64,000 nucleotides of DNA from Arthrobacter sp. ERGS1:01. GTDB lineage: Bacteria; Actinomycetota; Actinomycetes; Actinomycetales; Micrococcaceae. A model generated the notes under the pieces. That model was not told where the DNA came from and ran no database searches. It saw nothing but the letters and a program-made list of their open reading frames with translations. Location: the NCBI RefSeq assembly GCF_001281315.1, contig NZ_CP012478.1:88178-152177 (forward strand), given 5' to 3'. Both the position numbers and the translations under genes were made by a program. Below are positions 40,352 through 50,004 of this stretch, one piece after another. Every line of letters begins with the position of its first letter. Positions within the stretch are counted from its first letter, which is position 1.

Positions 40352-41263
40352 ATGGATGTCACCCTCACCCAACTGCGCTACTTTGTCGAGGCAGCCCGGC
40401 GCCTGTCCATGACCGGGGCCGCCGAGCGGCTCAACGTTGCGCAGTCGGCCGTCTCCGCCGCCGTGTCCGCGCTGGAACGCCAGATCGGCTCCCAGTTCTT
40501 CATCCGCCAACGTTCCAAGGGGCTGGTGCTCACGCCGGCCGGAGAGCTGTTCCTGCGGGACGCGCAGGCCGTGCTGGCGCACCTGGAAGAGGCCCTGGAC
40601 CATGCCCGAGGCGAGCAGCGCAGCGTCGAGGGGCGAGTGCGTCTGGCCTGCTTCAGCACCCTGGCACCGTTCTTGCTCCCAGGGATCCTAGGGCGACTGC
40701 GCGCAGAGCATCCGCGGCTCGAGCTTGAGGTCACCGAAGCCGATGCCGCAGGCTGTTCCGCGGCTTTGCTTAGCGGGCAGACCGACTTGGCCCTGTGCTA
40801 TGACCTGGGACTTCCAGACGGGATCGCTTGCACCGCCGTCGACACCGCCCGTCCCTATCTGGCGTTGCCTCCCGGGCACAAACTGGCAACGCGGAAAGAG
40901 ATTGCACTTTCTGAACTGCGCGATGAACCGTTCGTGTTACTGGACCTGCCACATAGCCGCGAGCTCATGCTCTCCATTCTCCGGGGGGCGGGACTGGAGC
41001 CTGACGTGCGGTTCCGCTCGGCAAGCTACGAGACCGTGCGCACTTTCGTGGCCAACGGTCACGGCTATTCGATCCTGCACCAGCGCCCGCACCACGGGCT
41101 GACGTACGACGGCGGGCGGGTCGCCACGGTCGCCATAATGGATCAGGTGCCCGAGCTCCGAACCGTTTTGGCGCACCTTCGTACGCAACGGGCGACTGCG
41201 AGAATGCGGGCGGTCGCTCACAGTGTCCGGGCCCAAGTGGCCGCCGCGCACCGAGTGGAATAG
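40352..41263 (+). CDS. LysR-family transcriptional regulator
   Basis: This 303-aa regulator has a standard N-terminal winged helix (LTQLRYFVEAARRLSMTGAA then LNVAQSAVSAAVSALERQIG) and a C-terminal substrate-binding domain. It is divergent from the monooxygenase operon, with a palindromic LysR box between them, so it probably activates that operon in response to a pathway intermediate. An in-frame small frame on the opposite strand at 40114-40317 is not supported as a gene. Confidence 0.93.
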   Translation: MDVTLTQLRYFVEAARRLSMTGAAERLNVAQSAVSAAVSALERQIGSQFFIRQRSKGLVLTPAGELFLRDAQAVLAHLEEALDHARGEQRSVEGRVRLACFSTLAPFLLPGILGRLRAEHPRLELEVTEADAAGCSAALLSGQTDLALCYDLGLPDGIACTAVDTARPYLALPPGHKLATRKEIALSELRDEPFVLLDLPHSRELMLSILRGAGLEPDVRFRSASYETVRTFVANGHGYSILHQRPHHGLTYDGGRVATVAIMDQVPELRTVLAHLRTQRATARMRAVAHSVRAQVAAAHRVE

Positions 41264-41476
41264 CGTACAGCAGTGCCAGAGCGGACCGCTGAAGCCCCTG
41301 TTAAGGTGGCGACCATGCCGTCAGCAGTTCCGACGCGGCGTAGTGCAGATACTACGCCCTGCGACTCGGCCATCCTGTACCTCGATGCACCTCGCCCCTG
41401 CCGGCCGCCTTCCATCTTCGGCTTGATGGTGCCGCCTGAGCAGCCAAGCCCGCATCAGGGCGCGGCGGTGCCGGTG

Positions 41477-42130
41477 CTACCGTCGCAATCCGTCGCTGTC
41501 AGCGGTGCTTGGAACTGTCTGGTGTGCTGCGGGTTCCCCGGCGGTCAGGCGTGACAGGGCCCGTTCCACCAGGTGGCGTTGCCGGGATCCGGTGATGGCA
41601 TCCGGGTCCAGCATTGAGGTGATATGCAGGCCGAACATGACGTTCAGCAGCTCATCGGCTACTGCATCCGGGTCCGCCAAGGTGGCACATTCGCCATCGT
41701 ACTCTGCCTCTGCGAGGAAACCCATCACCAAGGCCCTCCAGTGCAGCAGTGCGTCCCGCCCCACGGCACGTAGGGGCTCCTCGGTCTGAGCGCGCTGCCA
41801 GAACGAGACGGCGACGCGGGCCTCGACCACGGTCAGGGGATTTGCCGGAATGATTTCCAGGCACAGGCCGCGCAGTGCGGCCAGGCCGCGCCGTCCGCAG
41901 ATGCCAGTCTCGATCCGCTCGTTAGTGCGCTCACAAATCAGCTCATAGGCGGCCAGCAGCAACGCGTCCTTGTTCGGGAAATAGTAGGCCAGCACGCCGG
42001 GGGCCGCGTAGCCGCACTCCCGAGCGATGTCGCGCATGCTGGCATTGTCAATGCCGTGACTGGCGATCAGCTGCCAGGTGGTTTCGATGATGGAGCGGCG
42101 CCGTTCCTGGTGATCGACCAACCGTGGCAT
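41477..42130 (-). CDS. TetR-family transcriptional regulator
   Basis: This 217-aa regulator has a typical N-terminal helix-turn-helix: IIETTWQLIASHGIDNASMR, then ECGYAAPGVLAYYFPNKDAL. The ATG at 42130 is chosen over one 3 nt upstream for better spacing to AAGGAG. It is encoded downstream of the amine oxidase on the same strand after a strong terminator, and may repress the amine oxidase and aldehyde dehydrogenase transcripts. The inducer could be histamine or another amine. Confidence 0.9.
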   Translation of the reverse strand: MPRLVDHQERRRSIIETTWQLIASHGIDNASMRDIARECGYAAPGVLAYYFPNKDALLLAAYELICERTNERIETGICGRRGLAALRGLCLEIIPANPLTVVEARVAVSFWQRAQTEEPLRAVGRDALLHWRALVMGFLAEAEYDGECATLADPDAVADELLNVMFGLHITSMLDPDAITGSRQRHLVERALSRLTAGEPAAHQTVPSTADSDGLRR

Positions 42131-42206
42131 CATTACTCCTTGTTCGTACGGGGGCCGTCTCCCGGGGGTTGCCCGGATCCTTCAGAGGGCATGGTTCGTC
42201 TGGGCA

Positions 42207-42248
42207 ACGGTGGCGGGGGCCCGGTTATTAACCGGGCCCCGCCACCGT
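42207..42248. terminator. hairpin terminator of the amine oxidase gene
   Basis: A stem of about 19 bp (ACGGTGGCGGGGGCCCGGTT against AACCGGGCCCCGCCACCGT, with one bulged G) has a 3-nt loop. It lies 30 bp beyond the amine oxidase stop in the direction of its transcription. Confidence 0.8.
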
Positions 42249-42277
42249 AGCACCACGGGGCACGGTGCGGCCGCGGT

Positions 42278-44248
42278 TCAGCCTCCGCAGTGGCCGGCTG
42301 TGCCGCTGTCAGGACCGGCTTGGCTGGCCGTGCAGTGCCCCGGGGTTGACGTGGGCACATTCAGGGTCGGGTTCGCATCGAAGAAGCCGTGGGGCTTCAG
42401 GGTGAACCCGGTGGTGTCCACGGGCATGACTGGCCAGTCCTCCGGACGCGGGAAGTGGGTAAGACCGAAGGAATGCCAGACCACGATGTCCTGCCCGTTA
42501 ATGTCCCGGTCGGCCGCCACAAATGCGGGCAGGCCGGCGCCGCCGGGGTGCTGGTTGACGAAGTCGCCGGCCGCGTACCGCTCGTCCTCGGCGAACTGTG
42601 TGACCCACAGGTGATGCCGGGCAAACGTAGCCCGATCGGCTATGGAGGAGTCCTCGGCCATCGCCAGTGTGGGCTGTCCTTCCGGGTAAAGCGTGTAGCC
42701 AACCGGGTGGCCCAGGTGGTTCAGGGACGTCGGATTGCTAATGTGCCACACGCGCCCCAGGGCACCGTCCGCGTCTCGCACGGCCGCCGCTTCGGAGGCC
42801 AGCACCGTGCGCTTTTGGGTAAACGCGTTGCCGTGCGGGTTCCCCGGGCCTTTCGGCAGGCGCATCAGGTCCAGTTCCTCGACCCGATTGTTTTCGCCAT
42901 CGACCATCATGTCCAGGCGGGCGTTGAAGAGGTGCTGGTGGAATGGTGCCCCCAAGCCCGGGGCGATCTCCGAGGCGAAGGCATAGTTCTTGTGGGGCAG
43001 TGCCGCAGTGAAGACGATTCCGGTGGCTTTCGCCTCGAATTCGATGGTGCCGTCCAGGTAGAGGTACCAGTAGAACCCGTAGTCGTAGTTGCCCACGGTG
43101 GTAAAGAAGGAGACGACGAGCCGGCGATTGCGGCGCACTTCGTTGGAATTCGCCCATTCGTCGGTGTGCTTCCACAGGATGCCGGCATCCTCTTCGTGAA
43201 TGCAGATTCCGTTCTCGATTTCCCGCGGGTTGCCGAAGTCGTCGGCGACGATGGGGGAAAGGTAGGTGATGTCGCCGAGGCAGTCGCAGCCGAGTTTGAG
43301 CGAGTTCGCGTCTCGGCCCACCAGGTATTCTCCCGAGTCGAAGTAGTTCTGCCAGCTGCGGTACGGTGCCGGGTCCCCGTACGGGACCACCATTTCGGAG
43401 ATCGACGCGCGATGGATCAACGGCCGACGGTGACCGGCCTGGGTGTGGTGGATCTGGTGCAACACCAGCCCCTCGCGGGCATCGAAGCCCACGCGCAGGT
43501 CCCAGCCGAGCCACGAGAGGTGGTTGCCCTCCAGCGCGAAGCTGGGCCCTTCCGGCTGGGTGATTTCGATGGGTCTCAGGTCGGTGCGCAGTGTCCCGTG
43601 GATGGCGGCTTCGGTGTAGTTGCCGTTGACATTCGGGACAGGGACGGGGCCGTCGTCGATGAGGTGGTTTACCCGCCGGTTCTCGATGTCGACGAACGCG
43701 ACAAGCCCATCGATGGGGTGGGCCCAAGCGTGGTCGCCGGGGTGGTCCTGGCGGAATCCCAGCCCGCGCAGCAGGCGCTTGCCTGTTTCGTTCTCATACT
43801 CAAAAACCCCGGCGGACAGTGGGGCCACACGGACCTGAATCGGGGTGAGCCCTCGGCTGGCCAGGGCTGCCTGCCACTGCGGGTCGGCAGAGAGGATCTC
43901 CTCGATGATCTCGAACTCCTCCAACAGCACCGGCAGCTGACCATCATGGGAGGGGTCCAGTTCGCGGCTATGGATGACTGAGCTGTCATCGAGGGACACC
44001 GATACATCCAGTGAGCGGGATTGGGAGGCGTCCCAGAGCATCACCCGGACCCGGCGGCCCGGGGCCGGGGTGTCGGTGCCGTATAGCTCGGCCTTGGCCG
44101 GCTCCAGCAGGCCTAGGTACGCAAATCGAGTGGTGTCGGCGACCAACCCGGCCGCTTCCAGAATGCTGCGCGCAGCCAGGATTTCTTCTGCGGCCAGCTG
44201 GTCCAGCGGGTGCAGCTGCGTCATCGCAGCGTCGGTGGTGATGGTCAT
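42278..44248 (-). CDS. copper amine oxidase (TPQ-type), histamine/phenylethylamine oxidase class
   Basis: This 656-aa enzyme oxidises primary amines to aldehydes with release of ammonia and hydrogen peroxide. VGNYDYGF holds the Tyr388 that becomes topaquinone. [10 protein letters not shown] has the base Asp304, and copper ligands are His437 and His439 (FHQHLF) and His598 (LTHFP). These are each 6 residues beyond the Arthrobacter globiformis enzyme's D298, Y382, H431, H433 and H592. GAGGAAGTGCC precedes the ATG. The neighbouring dehydrogenase and the aspartase operon favour histamine over phenylethylamine. Confidence 0.93.
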   Translation of the reverse strand: MTITTDAAMTQLHPLDQLAAEEILAARSILEAAGLVADTTRFAYLGLLEPAKAELYGTDTPAPGRRVRVMLWDASQSRSLDVSVSLDDSSVIHSRELDPSHDGQLPVLLEEFEIIEEILSADPQWQAALASRGLTPIQVRVAPLSAGVFEYENETGKRLLRGLGFRQDHPGDHAWAHPIDGLVAFVDIENRRVNHLIDDGPVPVPNVNGNYTEAAIHGTLRTDLRPIEITQPEGPSFALEGNHLSWLGWDLRVGFDAREGLVLHQIHHTQAGHRRPLIHRASISEMVVPYGDPAPYRSWQNYFDSGEYLVGRDANSLKLGCDCLGDITYLSPIVADDFGNPREIENGICIHEEDAGILWKHTDEWANSNEVRRNRRLVVSFFTTVGNYDYGFYWYLYLDGTIEFEAKATGIVFTAALPHKNYAFASEIAPGLGAPFHQHLFNARLDMMVDGENNRVEELDLMRLPKGPGNPHGNAFTQKRTVLASEAAAVRDADGALGRVWHISNPTSLNHLGHPVGYTLYPEGQPTLAMAEDSSIADRATFARHHLWVTQFAEDERYAAGDFVNQHPGGAGLPAFVAADRDINGQDIVVWHSFGLTHFPRPEDWPVMPVDTTGFTLKPHGFFDANPTLNVPTSTPGHCTASQAGPDSGTAGHCGG

Positions 44249-44396
44249 GGCACTTCCTCAAGTCGATTTTTGATGGTACAACTGTTCAACCAACAATTAT
44301 GATGTTACCCAGACCACACCGTCTTCGTAAAGCGTCCGTTCGACGCGAATGGAAGGGGGCCGGATATTCCGGGCCCGGAATAGAAAAGAGACAGCA

Positions 44397-44861
44397 GTGA
44401 CTCCTCTGGAAACCCAGTCGGCCACCACTGCAGGCCATGACACCCGCCGTCGGCGGGGGCCCGCCACGGTGCTGGTTCTGGCGGCGGTGGCAACCGTAGC
44501 GACGCACCTAGCTGGCGCCGCCGGGGCAGCAACCTCGGGCACCGGGCAGGGGATGGCGTGGGTGATGGCGGCCATGGGAGTGGCGTGCCTAGGCTGCCTA
44601 GTCCACTTGCGTCGGCCCTCGCACGGTGTCGCGGTCGCGGCGATTCATCTGATGGTTATGTCCACCATCATGGTGGCGATCCACCTGGCTATGGTGGCGG
44701 CGGGAGGACCGGTGCACCACCACGGTGGAGGTGCCACGGTCGGATCCGGGGCCGGCGCCGGACATGGCGGGACAATGTTGGCGCTTATTGGTGTCGAACT
44801 GGCCTGCCTCGCGGTTGCCGCGTGCGTGAACCGGCACACCTGGCGGACCGCGGAACACTGA
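44397..44861 (+). CDS. small membrane protein, His-rich loop
   Basis: This 154-aa protein starts with GTG and has about four helices (for example VLVLAAVATVATHLAGAAG and VAAIHLMVMSTIMVAIHLAM). A GGPVHHHGGGATVGSGAG loop is rich in His and Gly, a metal-binding look. It is divergent from the copper amine oxidase and 39 bp before the aldehyde dehydrogenase. A role in copper supply for the oxidase is attractive, but it is inference from loop composition and location. Confidence 0.6.
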   Translation: MTPLETQSATTAGHDTRRRRGPATVLVLAAVATVATHLAGAAGAATSGTGQGMAWVMAAMGVACLGCLVHLRRPSHGVAVAAIHLMVMSTIMVAIHLAMVAAGGPVHHHGGGATVGSGAGAGHGGTMLALIGVELACLAVAACVNRHTWRTAEH

Positions 44862-44900
44862 ATGCCACACCTCGGGGAACCTACAAATAGGGAGATAGAC

Positions 44901-46388
44901 ATGACGGAACTGACAAGAATGGTCTGGACGACGCGGGCCGATGGTCTGGACATCGACGGCCGGGCCTTCATTGACGGGGCCCGCAGGCAACCCGCCGATG
45001 GAAACGGACGGCCGAGCACGAGTCCCATCGACGGGCGGACCCTGGCCACGCTAGGGTCCTGCGGGGTGACCGAAGTCGAGACCGCCGTCGCGGCAGCACG
45101 CCGGGCCTTCCCGGCATGGTCCGGGGCTGGAGCCGTAGCGCGCCAACAGCTGCTGTTTCGCCTGGCCACACTGATGGAGGACAACGCCGAGGAGCTGGCG
45201 CTGCTCGAAACCCTCGACAGCGGCAAGCCCATCCTGCAGACCTCTACCGTTGACGTGCCCGGCGCCATCGCGACGCTGCGTTGGTATGCCGAGGCCGTCG
45301 ACAAGATCGCCGGTGAACTGCCTGTCGTGCCGCCCGGCGCCACAGCCCAGGTTTCACGGGAGCCTCTGGGGGTCGTCGCTGCCATTGTGCCGTGGAACTT
45401 CCCGCTGGAGATCGCCATGTGGAAGTTGGCGCCGGCCCTCAGCTCGGGCAACACGGTCGTGCTCAAGCCCGCGGAACAGACGTCGCTGAGCATGCTGCGC
45501 GTCGCTGACCTGGCCACCGAGGCGGGGCTGCCTGCTGGTGTCTTGAACATCGTCACAGGTTCGGGCCGCGAGGTTGGCGCCGCGCTGGCGCACCACATGG
45601 GCGTCGACGCGATCGCCTTCACCGGCTCCACAGCGGTCTCCCGGACCCTACTGGAGGCCTCGGGGCACAGCAACCTGAAACGGCTAAGCCTGGAGGCCGG
45701 CGGCAAAAGCTCAAACATCATCTTCGCCGACACCGCCAACCTTGCCGAAGCCGCCGATAAGGCGGCGTTTGGCGCGTTCTATAACCAGGGTCAGGTCTGC
45801 TCGGCTACCTCACGAATCCTCGTCCAGCGTCAGATCCACGACGAGTTTCTGGCCTTGCTACGCAAATCCGCTACCGCCTATGAGCCTGCCAATCCGCTGG
45901 CCGGGCTGGAGGGCAACGGCTCTCTGATCTCCAGCGCACACACTGACGAGGTGGCGGCGTGGATCGAGCGTGGGCGTGCCGACGGGACGGTCTTGTTCGG
46001 CGGCGGTCGGCGGGTAATCGCCGGCTCGGACGCCTACCTGGAGCCGACGCTCATCGGCGGACTGGCACCCGAGCACGCCCTGCACCGTGAGGAGGTGTTT
46101 GGACCGGTGGCCGTCCTGCAGCCCTTCGACACGGAGGAGGAAGCGGTTGCTATGGCCAATGACACCGACTACGGGCTGGCCGCAGCCGTGTGGACAGCCG
46201 ACCTAGCCAGGGCTCACCGGGTTGCCGCCGCGCTCGTGGCAGGAACCGTATCCGTGAACACCATCGACGCCTTGGGCAACAGCACCCCGTTTGGCGGGTT
46301 CAAGCAGTCCGGCTTCGGTCGAGACCTCTCCCTGCACGCGTTCGATAACTACACGGCTCCGAAAACCACCTGGTTCCAGTTCGGATAA
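44901..46388 (+). CDS. aldehyde dehydrogenase (candidate imidazoleacetaldehyde dehydrogenase)
   Basis: This 495-aa NAD(P)-dependent dehydrogenase has PWNFPLEIAMWKLAPAL, GSTAVSRTLLEAS, the catalytic Glu loop SLEAGGKSSNI and the catalytic Cys in NQGQVCSATSRI. GGGAGATAGAC precedes the ATG at 44901. Being encoded next to a copper amine oxidase, it most likely oxidises the aldehyde produced, for histamine imidazole-4-acetaldehyde. It has the length and motifs of the betaine/aminoaldehyde dehydrogenase group. Confidence 0.92.
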   Translation: MTELTRMVWTTRADGLDIDGRAFIDGARRQPADGNGRPSTSPIDGRTLATLGSCGVTEVETAVAAARRAFPAWSGAGAVARQQLLFRLATLMEDNAEELALLETLDSGKPILQTSTVDVPGAIATLRWYAEAVDKIAGELPVVPPGATAQVSREPLGVVAAIVPWNFPLEIAMWKLAPALSSGNTVVLKPAEQTSLSMLRVADLATEAGLPAGVLNIVTGSGREVGAALAHHMGVDAIAFTGSTAVSRTLLEASGHSNLKRLSLEAGGKSSNIIFADTANLAEAADKAAFGAFYNQGQVCSATSRILVQRQIHDEFLALLRKSATAYEPANPLAGLEGNGSLISSAHTDEVAAWIERGRADGTVLFGGGRRVIAGSDAYLEPTLIGGLAPEHALHREEVFGPVAVLQPFDTEEEAVAMANDTDYGLAAAVWTADLARAHRVAAALVAGTVSVNTIDALGNSTPFGGFKQSGFGRDLSLHAFDNYTAPKTTWFQFG

Positions 46389-46536
46389 CTCCATTGGAAC
46401 AATGAATCGCGCGATTTTCCGGCGATGGCAGTAATGCGCGACCACTGGCCGCACAAAGGCGCCCCCTCGCGCACAGACTTGTCAATCCGGGACAGGGACA
46501 TTCGGTCGGCGCTCTGTTGCGCAGCGAGCAGAGGGC

Positions 46537-46610
46537 ACTGAACACGAACGACACCACCCACGTGAAAAAGTCATCTACGGTACGCCTGGGTGGCGTCGTT
46601 CGTGTTCAGT
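46537..46610. repeat. inverted repeat with 24-bp arms
   Basis: Arms 46537-46560 and 46587-46610 (ACTGAACACGAACGAC with CCACCCA, one mismatch) face each other across 26 bp. It lies after the aldehyde dehydrogenase and before the permease. It may terminate or attenuate transcription between them. The surrounding 385 bp contain no other supported feature. Confidence 0.6.
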
Positions 46611-46773
46611 AGCCGCCACTGGCCCCCGGCGGTATATCGAAATATTCGATGCAGTCCATCAATTTCCAATGCTTTACGTGATGAATCTCACGCTTCTATG
46701 CTGAGGCTACCCCACAGCACCGCGTTCCTGACATCTGGTAAAGGAATCGGTAACTGTCCCCGAAAGGAACCCC

Positions 46774-48299
46774 ATGGCACAGTCAACAGGACCGACGGCA
46801 CTGGCCCAAGAGCAGAGCAAGCATCTGCAAAAGTCCCTCGGCCGACTGGACATCCTCCTCCTCGTGGTCGCGGCCGTCATCTCTATCGAGGTACTTGGAC
46901 AGGTCTCGGGTTTCGGCGTGGAAACGTTCACGTGGACCCTTGTCCTGGCCATCACGTTCCTGATCCCCTACGGGCTGATCTTCGCCGAGGTCGGCGGCAC
47001 GTTCACGGAGGAGGGCGGAGTATACGTATGGACGAAGATGGCCTACGGCCGAGTGGCAGCCGCCGTCACAGCGCTGTTCACCTGGGTGACGCAGCCCGTC
47101 TGGGTGGGCGGGGCCATGGCGTTCGTCGCCGTCGAGACATGGTCAGGCTATGTGACACCTATCGAAGCTGGCAGCCTTTCCGACTACCTGTTCAAGCTCG
47201 GCTTCATCTGGATCACCGTCGGATCGGCCGTCATCAGCCTCAAACGCGGCAAGTGGCTGCCAGCACTGGGTGCCATCCTAAAGATCGTGTTTCTGGCATT
47301 CTTTCTGGTCGTCACGGCTCTCTACGGTTTCCAGCACGGTTTCAACGGACTGAACCTGGCTTCCTTCTCGCCAACTCTGGCCGGCTTCCTGGGCGTGACC
47401 CCTTGCTGCTGTTCTCCTTCCTTGGCTTCGAATCGGGCAACAGCGCCGCCGGAGAGATGAAGAACCCGGGCCGTGACGTGCCCATCTCGGTGGCTCGCTC
47501 CGCCATCATCGCTGCGGCAAGCTACCTGCTGCCGATCCTGGCGATCTTGCTGGTAGTCCCGTTGGACAAGATCACTGGCATCAGTGGGCTCTTCGGAGCC
47601 GTGTCGACCGTGTACACGATTTTCGGCCCGGCGCAGCACGCTATGCTGGCCATCTCCGCTGTCGTGTTCTGCTTCGTGCTGGTCTCTCAAGGTGCGGCAT
47701 GGATGATCATCAGTGACCGCATGCAGGCGATGGCCGCCGCGGACGGATCGTTCTTCGGGGGTTTCTTCGGCCGGTTCCACCCAAAGCTGGGCACGCCCGT
47801 GCGCGTCAACACGCTCTCCGGCGTGGTCGCCACAGTGTTCATGCTGGTGGCCATGCAGCTGACCGGCAACAGCGGTGCACTGTTTCAAGTCGTGCTGACC
47901 ATTGCCATCTCGACCTACCTGCTCAGTTACCTGCTGGCCATCCCGGCCGCCGTGAAGCTGCGCACAAAGTTCCCGAACGAGCCCCGGCCGTTCAAGGTAC
48001 CAGTCTCTGATCGAGGCTTCTGGATCCTCGGCGCCATCTGCTTCATCTGGGTGCTGCTGGGTTCGTGGGTGGCCATCTTCCCCGGCACACTGGAGGCCGT
48101 GTTCGGGATCCAGTACAGTTTCGCCAACATCTGGGGCGTCTCGCAGGGAACGTTCGAACTGTTCACGGTCGGAACCCTACTGTCCATCCTCGCACTAGGG
48201 CTGGTTGGATACGCGTGTGGCAAGCCGGTCCGCGACCTGGTCAACGGGGATCTAGGCGCCGGGTCCCCCGTGGATGTGGCGGTCGACGCCGACGCATGA
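46774..48299 (+). pseudogene. APC-family amine/amino acid permease with one frameshift
   Basis: The first frame (46774-47402) encodes the N-terminal helices: VVAAVISIEVLGQVSGFG, EVGGTFTEEGGVYVW. At a run of C at 47399-47402 the frame changes, and a second frame continues with LLLFSFLGFESGNSAAGEMK through LGSWVAIFPGTLEAV to 48299. Restoring one C joins them into a normal ~508-aa, 12-helix transporter. A real loss of function or a homopolymer sequencing error are both possible. Its place suggests uptake of histamine or a related amine. Confidence 0.78.
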
Positions 48300-48435
48300 G
48301 TCGAGTTCCCGCCAACCGAAGTACCCGATAAACTCAAAGATGATGTCTACCCGGACCAAGTAACTAGCCTAGTCTGTTTAAGTATTTCACCCAAGGCCAC
48401 ACTAAGAAGCCCACTGCGATTGCCATAGTAAAAAG

Positions 48436-49885
48436 GGCTCTTCAGGATTGAGGGTGTAGAGGGCGTCGCGGCATTGTGAGTCGAAGTTCGTTGAGTTGTT
48501 CCAAAACTAGGTGAGGGCCTTAGGAGAGAATCGGATTGTCTAAGATCTGATCCCTCGTCCACAAGGCCCTCGTGAACAACGCTACCTTCCACAGCCCTGA
48601 CCTGACCACTTTCTGCCGCCTTGACGGCCTCGGCCTAGAAGTCACCGGGCAGTGTTTGTATCCAGACCGTGCGGTTCTTGCCTGCCGCGTGGTGGAACCG
48701 GATGAGTGGTGCAAGAAGTGCGGTTCCCAGGGTGTCCCGAGGGATACCGTGACGCGTCGGTTGGGTCATGAACCTTTCGGCTGGCGGCCCACCATTTTGC
48801 TGATCAGGCTCCGCCGTTACCGCTGCACCGACTGCGGTCACGTGTGGCGGCAAGACACCTCGAAAACTGCAGCGCCGCGGGCGAAGCTCTCCCGCCGTGG
48901 GCTGGCCTGGGCGCTGGAAGGCATCGTGGTCCAACACCTCACCATCGCCCGCGTCGCCGAAGGCCTGGGCGTTACCTGGAACGCCGCGAACAACGCCGTG
49001 CTGGCCGAAGGTAAGCGGATACTGATTGATGACCCCCACCGCTTCAACGGTGTGAAGGTCATTGGTGTTGACGAGCATGTCTGGCGGCACACCCGCCGTG
49101 GAGACAAATACGTCACCGTCATCATTGACCTGACCCCAATCCGCGACAAAACAGGCCCGTCCCGCCTGCTTGATATGGTCGAGGGCCGCTCGAAACAAGT
49201 CTTCGCCACCTGGTTGCATGAGCGCCCACAAGAGTGGCGGGACGGCATTGAAGTGGTGGCCATGGACGGCTTCACCGGGTTCAAAAGCGCCTCGACCGAG
49301 GAACTACCCGAGGCCGTCCCGGTCATGGACCCCTTCCACGTCATCCGCCTGGCCGGGGACGCACTGGATGTGTGCCGGCGCCGAGTTCAACAAGCAACAT
49401 TCGGGCACCGCGGCCGTGCCGGGGACCCGCTGTACAAAGCCAGGCGAACCCTTCACATCGGCGAGGGTCTGCTGATCGACAAGCAACGCCAACGCCTTCA
49501 AAACTTGTTCGACGATGATACACATGCTGAAGTGGAGGCCACCTGGGGCATCTATCAGCGCATGATCACGGCCTACCGGGACCCAGACCGGAACCAAGGC
49601 AAGAAGCTCATGCAGTCCGTGGTTGACTCCCTCTGCGCCGGCGTCTCGGCCGCACTCACGGAACTCAAAACCCTGGGACGAACCCTCAACCGCCGGGCAG
49701 CGGACGTGCTCGCCTATTTCGACAGACCCGGAACATCAAACGGTCCCGCCGAAGCGATCAATGGCCGCCTGGAACACCTCCGCGGATCAGCACTGGGCTT
49801 CCGCAACCTCACCAACTACATCGCCAGATCACTACTGGAATCCGGCGGGTTCAGACCGAAACTACACCCTCAATTCTGAAGAGCC
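48436..49885 (+). mobile_element. ISL3-family insertion sequence
   Basis: The terminal inverted repeats are 48436-48459 and 49862-49885: GGCTCTTCAG, one mismatch, ATTGAGGGTGTAG. They enclose one transposase gene. The unit is 1.45 kb, normal for ISL3 elements. No matching 8-bp target duplication is visible, so it may have moved by recombination or lost one side. It lies between the histamine-type and kynurenine-type gene blocks. Confidence 0.85.
48572..49879 (+). CDS. ISL3-family transposase
   Basis: This 435-aa transposase has an N-terminal zinc-finger-like part (CKKCGSQG, CTDCGHVW) and the DDE domain with VKVIGVDEHVWRH, VVAMDGFTGFKSAS and the closing Glu region in PAEAINGRLEHLRGSALGF. It fills the IS from end to end without frameshift, so it could be active. 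The stop lies just inside the right inverted repeat. Confidence 0.93.
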   Translation: MNNATFHSPDLTTFCRLDGLGLEVTGQCLYPDRAVLACRVVEPDEWCKKCGSQGVPRDTVTRRLGHEPFGWRPTILLIRLRRYRCTDCGHVWRQDTSKTAAPRAKLSRRGLAWALEGIVVQHLTIARVAEGLGVTWNAANNAVLAEGKRILIDDPHRFNGVKVIGVDEHVWRHTRRGDKYVTVIIDLTPIRDKTGPSRLLDMVEGRSKQVFATWLHERPQEWRDGIEVVAMDGFTGFKSASTEELPEAVPVMDPFHVIRLAGDALDVCRRRVQQATFGHRGRAGDPLYKARRTLHIGEGLLIDKQRQRLQNLFDDDTHAEVEATWGIYQRMITAYRDPDRNQGKKLMQSVVDSLCAGVSAALTELKTLGRTLNRRAADVLAYFDRPGTSNGPAEAINGRLEHLRGSALGFRNLTNYIARSLLESGGFRPKLHPQF

Positions 49886-50004
49886 TGTTTGATCTGGTCA
49901 AAGGTGCTGGATACCTTTGTCTCCTGGCTCAGGATAACGAAGTGTCGCGGAGAGGTGCCTCGAGCATGAGCGGGTTGGGGCGGGGACGGGCTAACCCCGG
50001 GTAC

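Noticed and set aside
42278..44248. Phenylethylamine catabolism as the role of the amine oxidase
   Set aside because: No phenylacetate degradation genes lie nearby, while the aspartase, amidohydrolase and monooxygenase match the histamine route. The enzyme itself could accept both amines.
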